DNA of 64,000 nt from Fomitopsis serialis. Lineage: Eukaryota; Basidiomycota; Agaricomycetes; Polyporales; Fomitopsidaceae. Shown here piece after piece: positions 42,432-53,600 of the stretch. The position numbers and the translations under genes are program-made. Numbering within the stretch: the first letter of the stretch is position 1; each line of letters opens with the position of its first letter. Where the stretch lies: positions 62,001-126,000 of the forward strand of contig NW_025955000.1 of assembly GCF_022376445.1 (NCBI RefSeq), written 5' to 3'. Below the pieces are notes generated by a model. It did not search any database. It worked only from the letters and a program-made list of their open reading frames with translations, and was not told the origin of the DNA.

Positions 42432-44257
42432 GTCTGCGGCTATGCAACAAATGTGCTGTGGGCCGAAGGAACGAGGCGACTCAAGAGGCAGTCCCATCAA
42501 AACCCATCACAGTGCGTTCGATTACTTAGAGTCGACGCGAATATTTGCATCATCGTACGTCTTGATTTTGTCTTGATCTTGTCTTGAACTTGTCCTGATC
42601 TCGATCAAAGCAATATAGCAGTGACGAGGCGCGGGCGACGATCTCAGACCGCCTGTGTGCGCATCTCGATGAGGAGTTGGCCGCCAATGACAGAAACAGG
42701 CGTGGTCCTCTGACGTGTAGAATTCCGAACAATGGAAACTGACGGGGAGGGTTGCCCCGGCGCAAACGTGGCTCGTTGGTCGCGGAGGTACAACGCGCTG
42801 ATTGGGTCGTCGTCACGGTCAGTCGTGGATATACAGCGGCTATTGTCAAAATATGACACTTCTTCTCCGTCAGCGGGACAGCTAGGATGTAAAGGCGGAT
42901 GAGTCTCCAGCTCCCCCATACTCGCTCGCAACCGCATGCACAGCATCGCAATGCCCTATCCAGTCGGTCAGCCATGTCGTGTACCCCCAACGCCTCGCAT
43001 CGGCATCCTTGAGAGCACTCACAGTACACCTAGTCGCCGGGCTCGGCCCTCGGGATGCTCACGAGCGTCTTGTCAAAGCATACGTCCGGGTGGCTCTCCG
43101 AGTTGAGCTCCTGCGCCTTCCGGGGAACGCCGTGCTCTCCAGGCCGAGCACCCAGTCGTCCGCGGCCAGCGACTGCGCGGGCGCGCCCGAGCGGAGGTGA
43201 GGAACGGCCGGAGCATGTTGCACGCCGCTGCGAGCGTGAGCATACGCCGGAGGTCAGTGTATCAGGCAGGCAAACTCTCGAGACATCGCGACGCAAAGCC
43301 TACAGAGTTCCGGTCGTCATCGTCATCCGCCTGCGTGCTATATGTACCCTTCCCACTAGTGCCACCACGCGTGCCATCCACCCAGCTAGTCACTCCAGAC
43401 GTCACGGTGCCCATCGGAGAGGGAGACAGCGTCTTCAGAGTCCAGGCGCGCCCTAGCGAGGAGTGTGGATCCCAGACGATGGTAGGTAGCCCTGGCAGTT
43501 ACGCTAGTAGTGCATGTGAAGAGCCTGGCTGGCCTGGCATACAGAAACCAAGGCGGGCCACTGGCAGCGGAGGAATGCCAAAACATTCGTCGACGCAAAT
43601 GGACCCGGGTCTAGCGGGCCCTTCCTCGCCCGCAAGAGTTGGCGGCACCCCGAGGCCACAGCCAGTAGATGCGCGGAAGGGCGTCGGTGACACCCACTGC
43701 CATGCACGGGCGGGGCACGGTCCGAGGGTCAGCGTAACCGCAGACAGGGATGTTCATGAAGACGCACCGACGCAGATGGATCATCCAATCCGAAAGTCAT
43801 GGCATGCTCTGCACTCACTCAGTAATCGTCCTCGATGCTTGTTGGTCGCCGTTGCCGAGTTAAGCGCCGCCATCCAACGGCCTCGACATGCGCAATCCAC
43901 CCCGTACCGACGTCATCCACGCTTGCTACCAAGGCAGACAGTCTAAGCTTGAGAGGGGCTCCAGTACGGTTCGGAATAGCGACAGAGAGCTGAGAAGACG
44001 CGCCGACTATGCAGACTGCCACATGCACGCTGCTCGTACCCACTGACACCTAACTGATAATTGTTTAAACGTTGAACGCACACCGTGAGGGGATTCCATT
44101 TCGTCTATCGGCAGAGATGCTGCATACGCTCAAAAGGACAGGCGGTTGCGTGTTGTATCATCGAACGAATGTACCATTATTCGTGGACTGCCAGTACATG
44201 TATCGCCCTACCAGCGTGACAAGATGGACCCTCTAGAGATGGCCCACCCTCGTCCTA

Positions 44258-44769
44258 CTAGTTACTCCCCCCCCCTTGGGACGGGTGCGGTTGCTTGCCC
44301 TTCCCGGCCACATAGAGCGGACTCTGAGGAGAACGGCCCGGGTTTGGCTTCGGGACAGGCGCATTTGCCCTCTGATGTGCTGCCGCCGCCGCCGCCGCCT
44401 CCCTACCGTTCTTGTTCTTCTCACGCGCCCCGTCTTCTTTGGCCTTCTTGTCTGCCGCTTTCTTTGCGTGTATATCGGCCATTATTTTCTGATTAGCCGG
44501 GTGAACCGGGCGGGCTTTCTCCGGCGGCGCGCGTGCAGATAACCGTTCGCCAAGGTAAGCCCGATCAAAGAGTACCTCCAAATCGCCAAGAGCCCGCTCC
44601 GCAAGGTCGGCGTCGTCGCGGAAGCTACAGAGGGAAGGGGGTGTGTATCAGGCGAAGCTGGCGCTGCAGATACAGAACAATACGTACGCGATGTAGGAAA
44701 CAGGGCGCGCTATGGCAGACGAGCGAGAATCGCCGCGGAGACGAGAGGGAGGATGGTTGAGAGGCGCAT
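44258..44769 (-). pseudogene. S6: small secreted protein gene with frameshifted signal peptide
   Basis: Exon 1 44688-44769 is 82 nt instead of 83: compared with S3, one G is missing in the codon run for LASSA, so the frame after MRLSTILPLVSAAIL is lost. Exon 2 (44258-44624) is fully open and typical: ALGDLEVLF, DRAYLGERLSARA, a Lys/Ala body with an eight-Ala run and VPKPNPGRSPQS. The promoter TATA (45036-45045) is present. Either a recent loss or an assembly error. Confidence 0.75.
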
Positions 44770-45035
44770 CTTGAATGGGAGGCTCGAGGTGCAGTGGCTG
44801 GGCGACGGCTGAGGGTAGGGTGCGGGTACGTCGTGGTCGTGCGTCACGGTATGGGTCGTTGGACAATCAAGCAAGGCTGCGTTGACAGCGGGCAGGTGAG
44901 AGGTACATCGTCAGTACAGTCATTGACAGAATGCGTGCAGAGGTACTCACCGGCCGGCGCACTCGCTGTCGATGGGCTCCGAATTAGAGGGTTAAGGATC
45001 GTGTTGGAGCTGAGTGTGCATTGCAGGTGTTCCGT

Positions 45036-45045
45036 CCTTATAGAT
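45036..45045 (-). promoter_or_regulatory. TATA-like element of S6
   Basis: Minus strand ATCTATAAGG, 267-276 nt upstream of the ATG, in the same context as in S2, S4 and S5. Confidence 0.5.
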
Positions 45046-45830
45046 GTTTGCGGCGGTGCTGCGTCGAGGCGACTCCAGGAGTGCTGACTTCTGAGACTAT
45101 ACGAGTCCCAGACTAGATTGCAATCATAGTGTGTGCGGTTAGAGGTATCCGATATGAATCATGATACATTATTGTAGGTCTTGATCTTGATCAAAACAAC
45201 GTACTAGCAGTCACGACGTCTCTCGCGGGTCTCTCGACGCGTCAGCTTGGTGTCTTGGTAGCTGTGCAAGACCCAATAACGCGTCAAGGTACCACGACTC
45301 GGGGAGGCTCGCATGAACGCGTGTAATCCGCGCAGAGTTCGTCTACGGCTCAGGTTAGTAGCAACTCGATGACCGTGCGTTGCGTACATACACTTGCAAG
45401 AAAGGCATCCTGATCATCGGCGGTGGGTGACCGGTTTTTGCTGGTAGACTGAAGCGGTACTATTCGAATGCCAGAAGATCAAGATTCCATCGCCACTGAC
45501 GCAATCAAAGATGAGCCCGCATCGTAAGTCTTGATCTTGTCTTGATCTTGATCAAAGCAATATAGGAGGAGGAGGAGGGTATAGTAGCAGTCACGACTCA
45601 CGACGCGGGCATCGGGCAACGATCCTCAGGGCGCTTGTGCGTGCGTACCGTGACCTCGATGAGGAGGAGGCTGCCAATTAGAGAAACAGTGACCGTAGCA
45701 TTCACAGAAGCCTTCTTGGTCGAGGCGTATTCGAGTTGCAGTCGTTTGGCACAAATGTACGTGCCACGGGTCAATTCAAAACGACCAGCACAATGTATAC
45801 GATTTCGAACTGCTCGATTATCATGTTTTC

Positions 45831-46317
45831 TCACTCCAGATCCCAGTCGCCAAGGTCCCGCATCGCCCTCTTACCATGGTGCGTCCGTTCCCCAGTCGGG
45901 GCCTTCGACCTGCCCCGATTCGAAGGCTTCGTGCCGTCCGGACTCTGTTCTTTCACAGCCGGGAGGTTCGCTCCGTGGCCCCGCGTTGAAGGCTTCGTGC
46001 CCCCCAGATATTGCGGTGGGGGACGAGGGCTGTCCTGGCGGCTGTGGCCTTGGAGGTTGTGGCGGCTGTACGGCGGCGGAGCCGTCCGCCTGACGTAGTC
46101 TCCGTAGGGCGCGAGGCCGGAGAACGAGCGAGCGTAGACGTCCGTGTCGACGATGTCGGCTCTCGCCCATGAAGTCCTACGAGGGAGATGAGCGGGCGTA
46201 TCTCACCACGGACGGTGCGAATCAAGGCGAGACTTACGGGTAGTCTGCGAGCGCGCCGGGTGCAGCTGCACAGGTTGTGAGTACGAAGACCAGGAGGGCG
46301 TTGGTGTTGAGTAGCAT
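45831..46317 (-). CDS. S8: small secreted protein of a different type sharing the S-family promoter and layout
   Basis: Exon 1 46238-46317 (80 nt) and exon 2 45831-46176 give 141 residues. Signal peptide MLLNTNALLVFVLTTCAAAP then GALA; the intron (GTAAGT .. CTCGTAG) falls in phase 2 right after it, as in S2-S7. The mature part has ARADIVDTDVYARSFSGLAP, PPPYSRHNLQGHSRQD, two GGTKPS(T/N)RG-type words separated by about 23 residues and RAMRDLGDWDLE at the end. It lacks the FRDDADLAERALGDL block, but the upstream region keeps the CTCACCGGCC .. GAGCTGGG words and a TATA box at the same distance. Function unknown. Confidence 0.68.
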
Positions 46318-46576
46318 AGTCTTGATTTGGAACGTGAGGAACGTCTGCTGCGGTTTGCTGAGGTTCTGTGAGCTTTGAGAGAACGTGAGGTGGAGATCGC
46401 GAAATAATATCAATCAAGCACGGCTACAGGAGAATATCATCAGTTATGAAGCATAAATCACTGGGCTACAAGCGGGAATGGCGTAGTGCGAAGCGATGCT
46501 CACCGGCCAGCACCGTTGCTTTCGGGTGAGCTCAGAATGAGGAGAGGAGCTGGGGGATCTTCACAAAGACGGTGTC

Positions 46577-46586
46577 GGTTTTATAC
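46577..46586 (-). promoter_or_regulatory. TATA box of S8
   Basis: Minus strand GTATAAAACC, 260-269 nt upstream of the S8 ATG, matching the spacing in the other S genes. Confidence 0.6.
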
Positions 46587-47479
46587 GCCGTTGACTATGC
46601 GTCTGTCTGCTTACTTGTTGCTTCCGGACACATCACCAGGGATGTCTGAAGGACAATTTTGGTGACCCTGGAACCCGATGGCCCTTGATAACGCCGCGTA
46701 ACGTAGCAGGAAAGGCTCTCTCGCATCGCACTTCGTCCAGCGGCATCCAGGCCTTGCAGGACGACTATCAGCGAAGCACTGGCAATCCAAGGGCGCGGAT
46801 GACTTACTCTAAATCCGGCACCAGAGTCAGCAACCGCGGTCTCGGTATTGTCCCAATCGTGTCGGAGACCACAATACTGGATAGCAGATGTCCAAAAATC
46901 ACTTCGCCAGCAACAGATTACGCCTACGTGCATCGGTCTTGCGGTGGTCACTCCACCTCACGAACCGACGCGGCTGAATATGCGTTCATAGGGCTGTACC
47001 TGCAGGATCACGGTGGAGTTAGCGAACGAAATGAAATTGGTGTACACGGTGCATTGCCGATCTTTGCAATCACAGTACAGTGCCTTCTCTTAGAAGGGTG
47101 ATTCAACATCATGGCCGTTGATCGGCAAGTAGGCATGATTCGACAAGAACGTTCACCGTTCGACGCTAGAGGTACACTGCTGCAGAAATGTTACCGCTAA
47201 TCATGAGCGTTGGTGACATGCAACTTACGGTTTGGATCGAAGGCATCATAATACTGCGTCGTTCCTCCATTGACAGGAAAGGAGGATGGGACGTGAACGA
47301 CGTGTATGGCTCGTCGGCCGCGTGGTCCAAATTGACCATTATCGATTCATCAACTTCTGTACGTACAGCGTCCTGCTTCGATCGTGTGATATCGTCGATG
47401 CATCTTTCGTTGTGACGTTGCAGTTGTGCTGGCATGGCTGCTACAGCGCCACTCGTCTTGCGGTATTCTTGCTGTAGAC

Positions 47480-47569
47480 AATAATGATAGCCAACACTGG
47501 GCCAACACTGAACAGCTCTTTGCCAAAGAGCCCATCAGTGTTGGACTCACCAACTTGTAAGTCATTATT
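47480..47569. repeat. 90-nt nested palindrome (MITE-like hairpin)
   Basis: Three paired arms share one centre: AATAATGA (47480-47487) with TCATTATT (47562-47569); CCAACACTG (47502-47510) with CAGTGTTGG (47536-47544); GCTCTTT (47515-47521) with AAAGAGC (47525-47531) around a GCC loop. CCAACACTGG is also duplicated at 47491. No gene is supported in 46590-47727. Confidence 0.75.
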
Positions 47570-47727
47570 ACGTTAATGGAGACGCGCACAGTTCAAAATT
47601 CACTGCTCTCGAGGACCCGGTAGTGGAAGGCGCAATCGGTGTGCACATTTGAGGGTTATTAATACACGTTCAACATCAGAGATTCCCCGTCATCTGGATC
47701 ATAAAGTGCTACATATAATAGTTAGGT

Positions 47728-49268
47728 CTAGAGCGACATAACCTTGTAGATTGTGGACGAACTCACATGTCGCCGCGTACCTCCTGTCCAGTAGTCCCAG
47801 TGCACTGATTCCACATTCTTGTCGAACCACACCTTGTCCTCTGGAGCCAGCTTGCCACAATCACGTACAGAAAGGTCAGTCACCGACCTCACCACATACC
47901 CATCGTCATCCTGCCCTGCAAATCCCGTCGCCGAGTGCGCTTCGAGGCGAGCTTCAAGAACTGCCCGTAAGTCCGCGCTGGAGACGTGTCTACACCCAGA
48001 GACATGCAGCCCGCTGAGGTCAGGGCACAACCACACGTCATCGCCGCGATCCGTGTATATTGGCCCTGCAAGTGCACGGAGCACCTCCGGCTGGAGGCCA
48101 TCGGAGTCACAGATGCTCATCTCGGCGCAAGGAACGAGGAAGTGGAACAGCGCTTCCGGGTCCTCGATCTCGTTGAGGTTGAGGTAGTACGACTGGCCCA
48201 GAGGGCTATCGTGAACGAGGGATACACTGCGAGAAGGCATCGAGCAGCGCGTGTACGACAGCACCTCGCCCCAGGGGTAGTAAAGGAGACGGTGAAACTC
48301 CGCGATGACGTCTCCGGACATGTCGGTGAAGTGCGCGTCGGCACCCCAGTCGTGAGACTGCAGCAAGGATCGGTCGGTATGAGAGGCATCGAGCTGGAGG
48401 CTGGTGAAGCGGACTACTTCTATGTGTTGACAGAGCACAAGACACTGCAGTAGGTCGATAAGGGGTATAGGTCGGTGGTGAGAGGCGTAGCCCGTGAGAA
48501 AGAGGTGGGTAAGCATGGGTAGAATCGGCGACCGGAGGAGAGCGTCCAGGTACGCTTCGAGGAAGTGGACACCACCCATGGAAAGTTCTTCGAGCACAGG
48601 CGTGATGAATGCACCTCGGCAAGTCGCGACGACGGAGGATGGGCGACCGCATCGTCGACAACAAAGTCGAGGTTCAATTGGACTAGCTTCTCCGCGTGTC
48701 CGACGAGGTCATCACGGGGAAGCGGAAGGGAGCTGGAGTGAAGGAGCTTCATGCACAAGACCTTCAACCGCTGGACGTGTGGCAAGAGCAGCTCGACAAT
48801 GGCCTTGACATGAGCTTTCTCCGTTCGGTCTTCCAGCGACGGACTGAACCTCCGTATGACGTAGATATGGAGAGGTTGTTCGCGCGACCAAGCGAGGTAT
48901 TGACGAATCTTTGTGAGCGGTGTCGGATTCGCTCCAGTCCAGACAACGATTTGTGCCCAGAAGATCGAACTGCTCGACATAGCTTCACGCCACTGAGGAC
49001 AGACGGAAGCGAGGTGCTCTGCCGAGCACCTCGAAGAGTCGGTAACGAAATCATCAAATGGAGATCGGGGAACGAACTGCGCGGTTGCCCGGCTCAATTT
49101 CCCCCTCCGTCTGAATTCTTGCAGTGCATCCCTGAATACATCGCGAAGGATGATCAAAAGAACGTCGGGTGGGAGGTCATTGACGGTGGTGCGAGGGTTG
49201 CGGGCTGCACAGCTGTGGCCGTCTAGCAGCGCGTAGGCGACATTGTTTTGTGCGCTCTCTCTGTCCAT
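47728..49268 (-). CDS. F-box protein F1 (apparent frameshift near 48625)
   Basis: N-terminal F-box: VNDLPPDVLLIILRDVF .. LASVCPQWREAMSSSSIFW, the SKP1-binding module of SCF ubiquitin ligases. Then TPLTKIRQYLAWSREQPLHI, LLLPHVQRLKVLCMKLLHSS and a leucine-rich remainder (VLEELSMGGVHFLEAYLDAL .. GLHVSGCRHVSSADLRAVLE) typical of fungal F-box/LRR-like proteins that select substrates. The N-terminal frame from MDRESAQNN (49268) and the C-terminal frame (stop 47728) differ; the switch falls between DDAVAHPPS and TPVLEELSM with no usable intron. Part of a minus-strand family with F2 and F3. Confidence 0.72.
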
Positions 49269-50645
49269 GACTCAGGCTTCACTGAGCTGGTATAGTGTAA
49301 GTGACAGTAATCCCGCATAGGTCGTAAGTTCTCTGACTTGCTCACCACTACTAGTGTGACTGGGTCCGCGACACCGTTAGTCAGGCAAGCCGCAGTCCCG
49401 TGTATGTCGGTAGTAGCCCAAGGTAGAGATTATGTAGCTGGTACAGCAAGTGTGGGTCGGAGTCTTATGTTCTATGCCGCGCAACAGGAATGAGGTTTGC
49501 GTACACTCGAGCCTACTCGAGCTCCCTCGAGCTGGCGGCGACTCGGACACTGGCGCGGGAAGATCATGATAGCATCCAAGATAGCCACAGACGCGTCGCA
49601 CACGTGACTACGGCAGTCCTCCCCGGGGCGGCCGCATCCCGCGTAAATAGTGCTCGTTTCGTCTTCTCTCCAACATGCACAACGGCTCATTGTGCGCAGC
49701 GACGTACCGACCAGTACTTGTACCAGTCAATGAGTTCTCAGCGGCGGAATGGAAAACAATGAAGGGACCGAAAAGTCAGTGCGGTGTTCCTCATCCGGAA
49801 GTCCCCAGGCTGTTGAATGCACAGGCCGATCATGTGTAGTGTATGTCCTTGACACCGTCTCAGACGAACTTAACATTCAGCAAGGTGACTGGTCTGGTGG
49901 AAACCGGCCACCTAACAACTCCCAGCTGAGTTGTAAAAAGAATGTTAGACGAATCCCAACGCGACATATGCCCCTCAGTAATATGAGTTGGAAGACGCAC
50001 CGTGACAAGAGCGCACAAGAGACTCAAGCCGCATGACATTTGACGGGTGCCGTGTGCTACGAAGCATTGCAATTCTTGAGATCGTATTAAGCATGCCGTT
50101 ACGAGTGCAACAAAAGCCACACATGGGCGCATGGGCCATCGCATCGTTACGATGATCCTGCTCGTTACGTGGATGTAAGCCAGAAAGAAGCATCGCGTAC
50201 CCTGTCCTGGACATATGCTAGTCGGTTGGTTACCGCGACGTCCTAGTCATGCAACGACACGGTCACTGCGTATGCAATACTTAGTAGCATGTGGGTAGTA
50301 GAGAAAGTGGGACGTACTATGTATTGACTCGGGCTGAGGTAGTCAGTGGAGAATCAATCCATTCCATTGCCCAATTGCTGCACCTGCGCAATCCTTCGCA
50401 CCAGAGCCTTCAGTACACACAGCATGTGGGATTGAAGGGAGTAAGGCCGTATCCCAGTATTGGTAGGGTCCAGAACACCGCGTGCCTCATGGTCGTCACG
50501 GTGGAAGTTTGCACACACACCATCACCATTCCAATTGACCTCCATCTGTATTCGAGTACATACATTATGACTTCTACGGCATGATACGAATTTAGCAACA
50601 GAGATTCGACAGCAAGATAGCAATACACTTATATACGCAGCACCT
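49269..50645. other. Intergenic, no supported gene
   Basis: Between F1 and the importin. Short frames only, no signal peptide or family motif. Confidence 0.4.
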
Positions 50646-53600
50646 TCAGCTTTCCGCCCACTCTTCGTCTTCAACATCGGCCTGCGTGAGATGAAGGCCG
50701 AGGTCCCTCACGCTCGATATCGCCACAAGCAGCGGATGATTTGGGTCGAAAGTCACCAGGAGCTTGTGCATGTCCTCTAGCGCAAACTCCTCCATCTCCT
50801 CGATCAGCGTCAGGTCCTCTCGCTCCTCCTCGATCTGATTCGCAGGGCGAGCAGCGCGGGCCTTCCGTTTGTCGGCAAGGCTCTGGAGCTGCCGTTTTGT
50901 CGCTTCCACCACGCCATCGTGCAGTTCCGGCGGGAGGGAGGACGGTCCGCCGAGGAGACGCATCGAATCGGAGAACGCGCGGTATAAAGAGGCGAGGAAT
51001 GATGCGTCAGGCTCGTTGGCGATGCAGTGAATCAGTTGATTCAACGTCCCTGAGACGATCTGGCTCGTCAGCGTTCCACTGTTCTTCCCACACGAGATGA
51101 GTACCGGGACGAGCCTACGGCAAGTCATATCAGCTAGTCTGTATCACGGTCGGTAGACAATGAACCACCTACAGCGCACACGCCTCCCTGACACCTTCAT
51201 GGAAGAAGAATCTCAGGTTTGGCAAAACGAGTTCCAGCGTTTGCGCGAGGTAGCTCACGAACCGCGGACCCAGAGTAGAAGAGTATATAAGCAACGTCTC
51301 GAAGGCTTGACATTTCTCCTCGAGCGCGCTGGTGCGGATGCCAATCTGTTGCCCGTCCATGTTGAGCATCTCCCATCCCTCCTTGTCTTCCGGCTCATCG
51401 CTTGCGTCCTCTGCCAAACTATCAGCCACCCGGACACATACGAGTGTGACGAAGGCAGTTCCCAGACGTACCGTATACGGAGACCTCGGTCTTTGTACCT
51501 GCGGCAGCAAGGAGAGGCGGCATAACGACGGGAAGATACGGTTCGAACTCTTCGCCCAAAGCCTGGCAGACTTTTGCCCACGTCGCGATGAGGTAGTGCG
51601 TGAGCATTGTGTCCTGCAGGTCCGGAGGACTGTCTAAGGAACAACAGACGATCTGTCAATACATATGACAGGGAACAGAAAAGAGATGACCAACTCTGGA
51701 TCCGCATGAGCAACTCGACAAACGTGTTCGCGTCGGGTCTGAAAATGTCTCGTCCCACCGCAATGGCTAAAACGGGAGAGGTTACTCTCACTGTTGATTT
51801 CGAGAAGAGAGTAGAGCAGACGTACCGATGAGGCCCGCACATTCCATGGCCTTCGCTCGCAACTTTCTGTAGTCCGGGCCGCTGGCATTCTGGAGGATAT
51901 TCAGGAGCAGCGGCATGATTGCCGAATAATGCTTTGGGCGGATGTCAAGCCAGTGTATCATCAACTGATGGATACAGGGATAGCTCACCTTCGCAAACGT
52001 CGCCTCACTCGCGTCTGCGACCATTGCAAGGGTCGTAATGACCTGCTCCTGTACATATCGCTTGGGCCCCCCAGACGCTGGGTTCAGGAGTTTGAGGAGC
52101 CGTTCGACAATTGGATCGAGGTATGGAATGAGCGTGTCGCGTTCGACGCCTTCGCAGAAGTTGATCAGGGCGGCCGCGGCATGCGCATGCACACTAGCAT
52201 CGAACGAAAGTGTTTAGTTGCCGGTTGAGTACAATAGAGAGAATGACGAACCGAGCCTCGGGGGCCTCGAGTGTAGGTATCAGAGCGTTGAATATCTGTT
52301 GATGGTACTGGTCCTGGATAACTTCCTGTATGCACGATGTTGGTTGAGTGGTGCAAACTATTATCGCGCGTAGCCCCGTACCTCGAGATCAGTGCACAAT
52401 TGACCGCTAGTACAAAGCTCAGTCGTGACGACGGGCAAGAAAACAGAAAGCGTCGCTCACATGCATTGACAAGCCGCATACCTTACCCTTGGGTGAGGAT
52501 CCGCGAACATTGGAGTGACGAGACTATCAGGAACGCGCTCTCAGTCATCCGAGCTTCAGCGACCGAACGACAACTCACTCGACGACCTTTCCAAGCTCCT
52601 CCTGCATGACTTTGCTCGTGCCCTCCGCAATTGCCGCGATGGCCATCAAGCCCGCGTGCCTCAGCTTCCAATCATGGCTTGCCAGCATCGCAGGTATGTA
52701 CTGGAACGCAGGCTGGAGCACCGCCTTTCCCCCGAGCGCACACGCGAGGCGGTCGACGGACTGCTCGTACACGTGCGGGTACGTGTCCTCCGTCGGGTCA
52801 TCGCCAGGCTGCCGTCACCATCACATCAGCGACCGAAGCGAGCCGTCACACGCCCCAACCAACACAGAGCGACTCACGTCTGCGTCGAGCCACACGTCCA
52901 TCTCGTCCTCCGGGATCTCGCCCATGCCCTCCAGGCACCCCCGCACGCCGACTGCCGTCCAGCCATCCACGCGCTTCACCATGACCGGCCGCGCCTCGCT
53001 CAGGCTGATCATGAACTCCAGCGCCGCCTTCCGCACCTCCTCCGCCTCCTCGTCCACGTCTCTTTCCTCGGGTGCCTTCCCCTTCCCGCTCGGGCCGCCG
53101 TTCTCGGTCGGTGGCGGGAAGACGAAGCTGCTGCCCGTGCCGGGGTTTGGGCGTGCCACAGTGGGTGTGGGGCCGGCGTCGACGGCGGGGACGATGAGCG
53201 GGGGGAGGAAGGAGAGGAGGTCGCGGAGGTGGGGCTCGAAGAGGGCGGGGACGCTCGAGGCGAGGGGCGTGAGAGTCGCGAGGAAGGCGGGGAGGTGCTT
53301 GTGCGGGAGCGCGGGGAGGGTGTTGAGCATCGGGTAGAGGAGCGCGAGGGCGTGCGCCTGCTGTGCCTTGTCGCACGCGGCGAGGAAGACGACGGACGCG
53401 CGCAGGGCGGCGAGGCGGACCTGCGTAAGCGGGCGCGGCCGCTGCGTGAGCGATGCTGTCGGACGAGTCGATAGCAGTCTGCGGGACGCACCTCGACGCT
53501 CTCGGGGTCCTGCAGGCCCTTCTGGAGCATGCTTACCACTACTTCCGTTTGCAGGTCGATGACCAGGTTAACGCTACCTGAGAAGACTCTGAAAGCCGCC

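Larger units (their letters stand above)
41387..44010. repeat. 2.6-kb segmental duplication, unit 2 (contains S5)
   Basis: Second copy of 38283-40676. Differences include short indels and an extra GGAGGCACCCCGAGG-type segment near 43640-43740. The 40700-41386 spacer between units has no supported gene. Confidence 0.8.
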
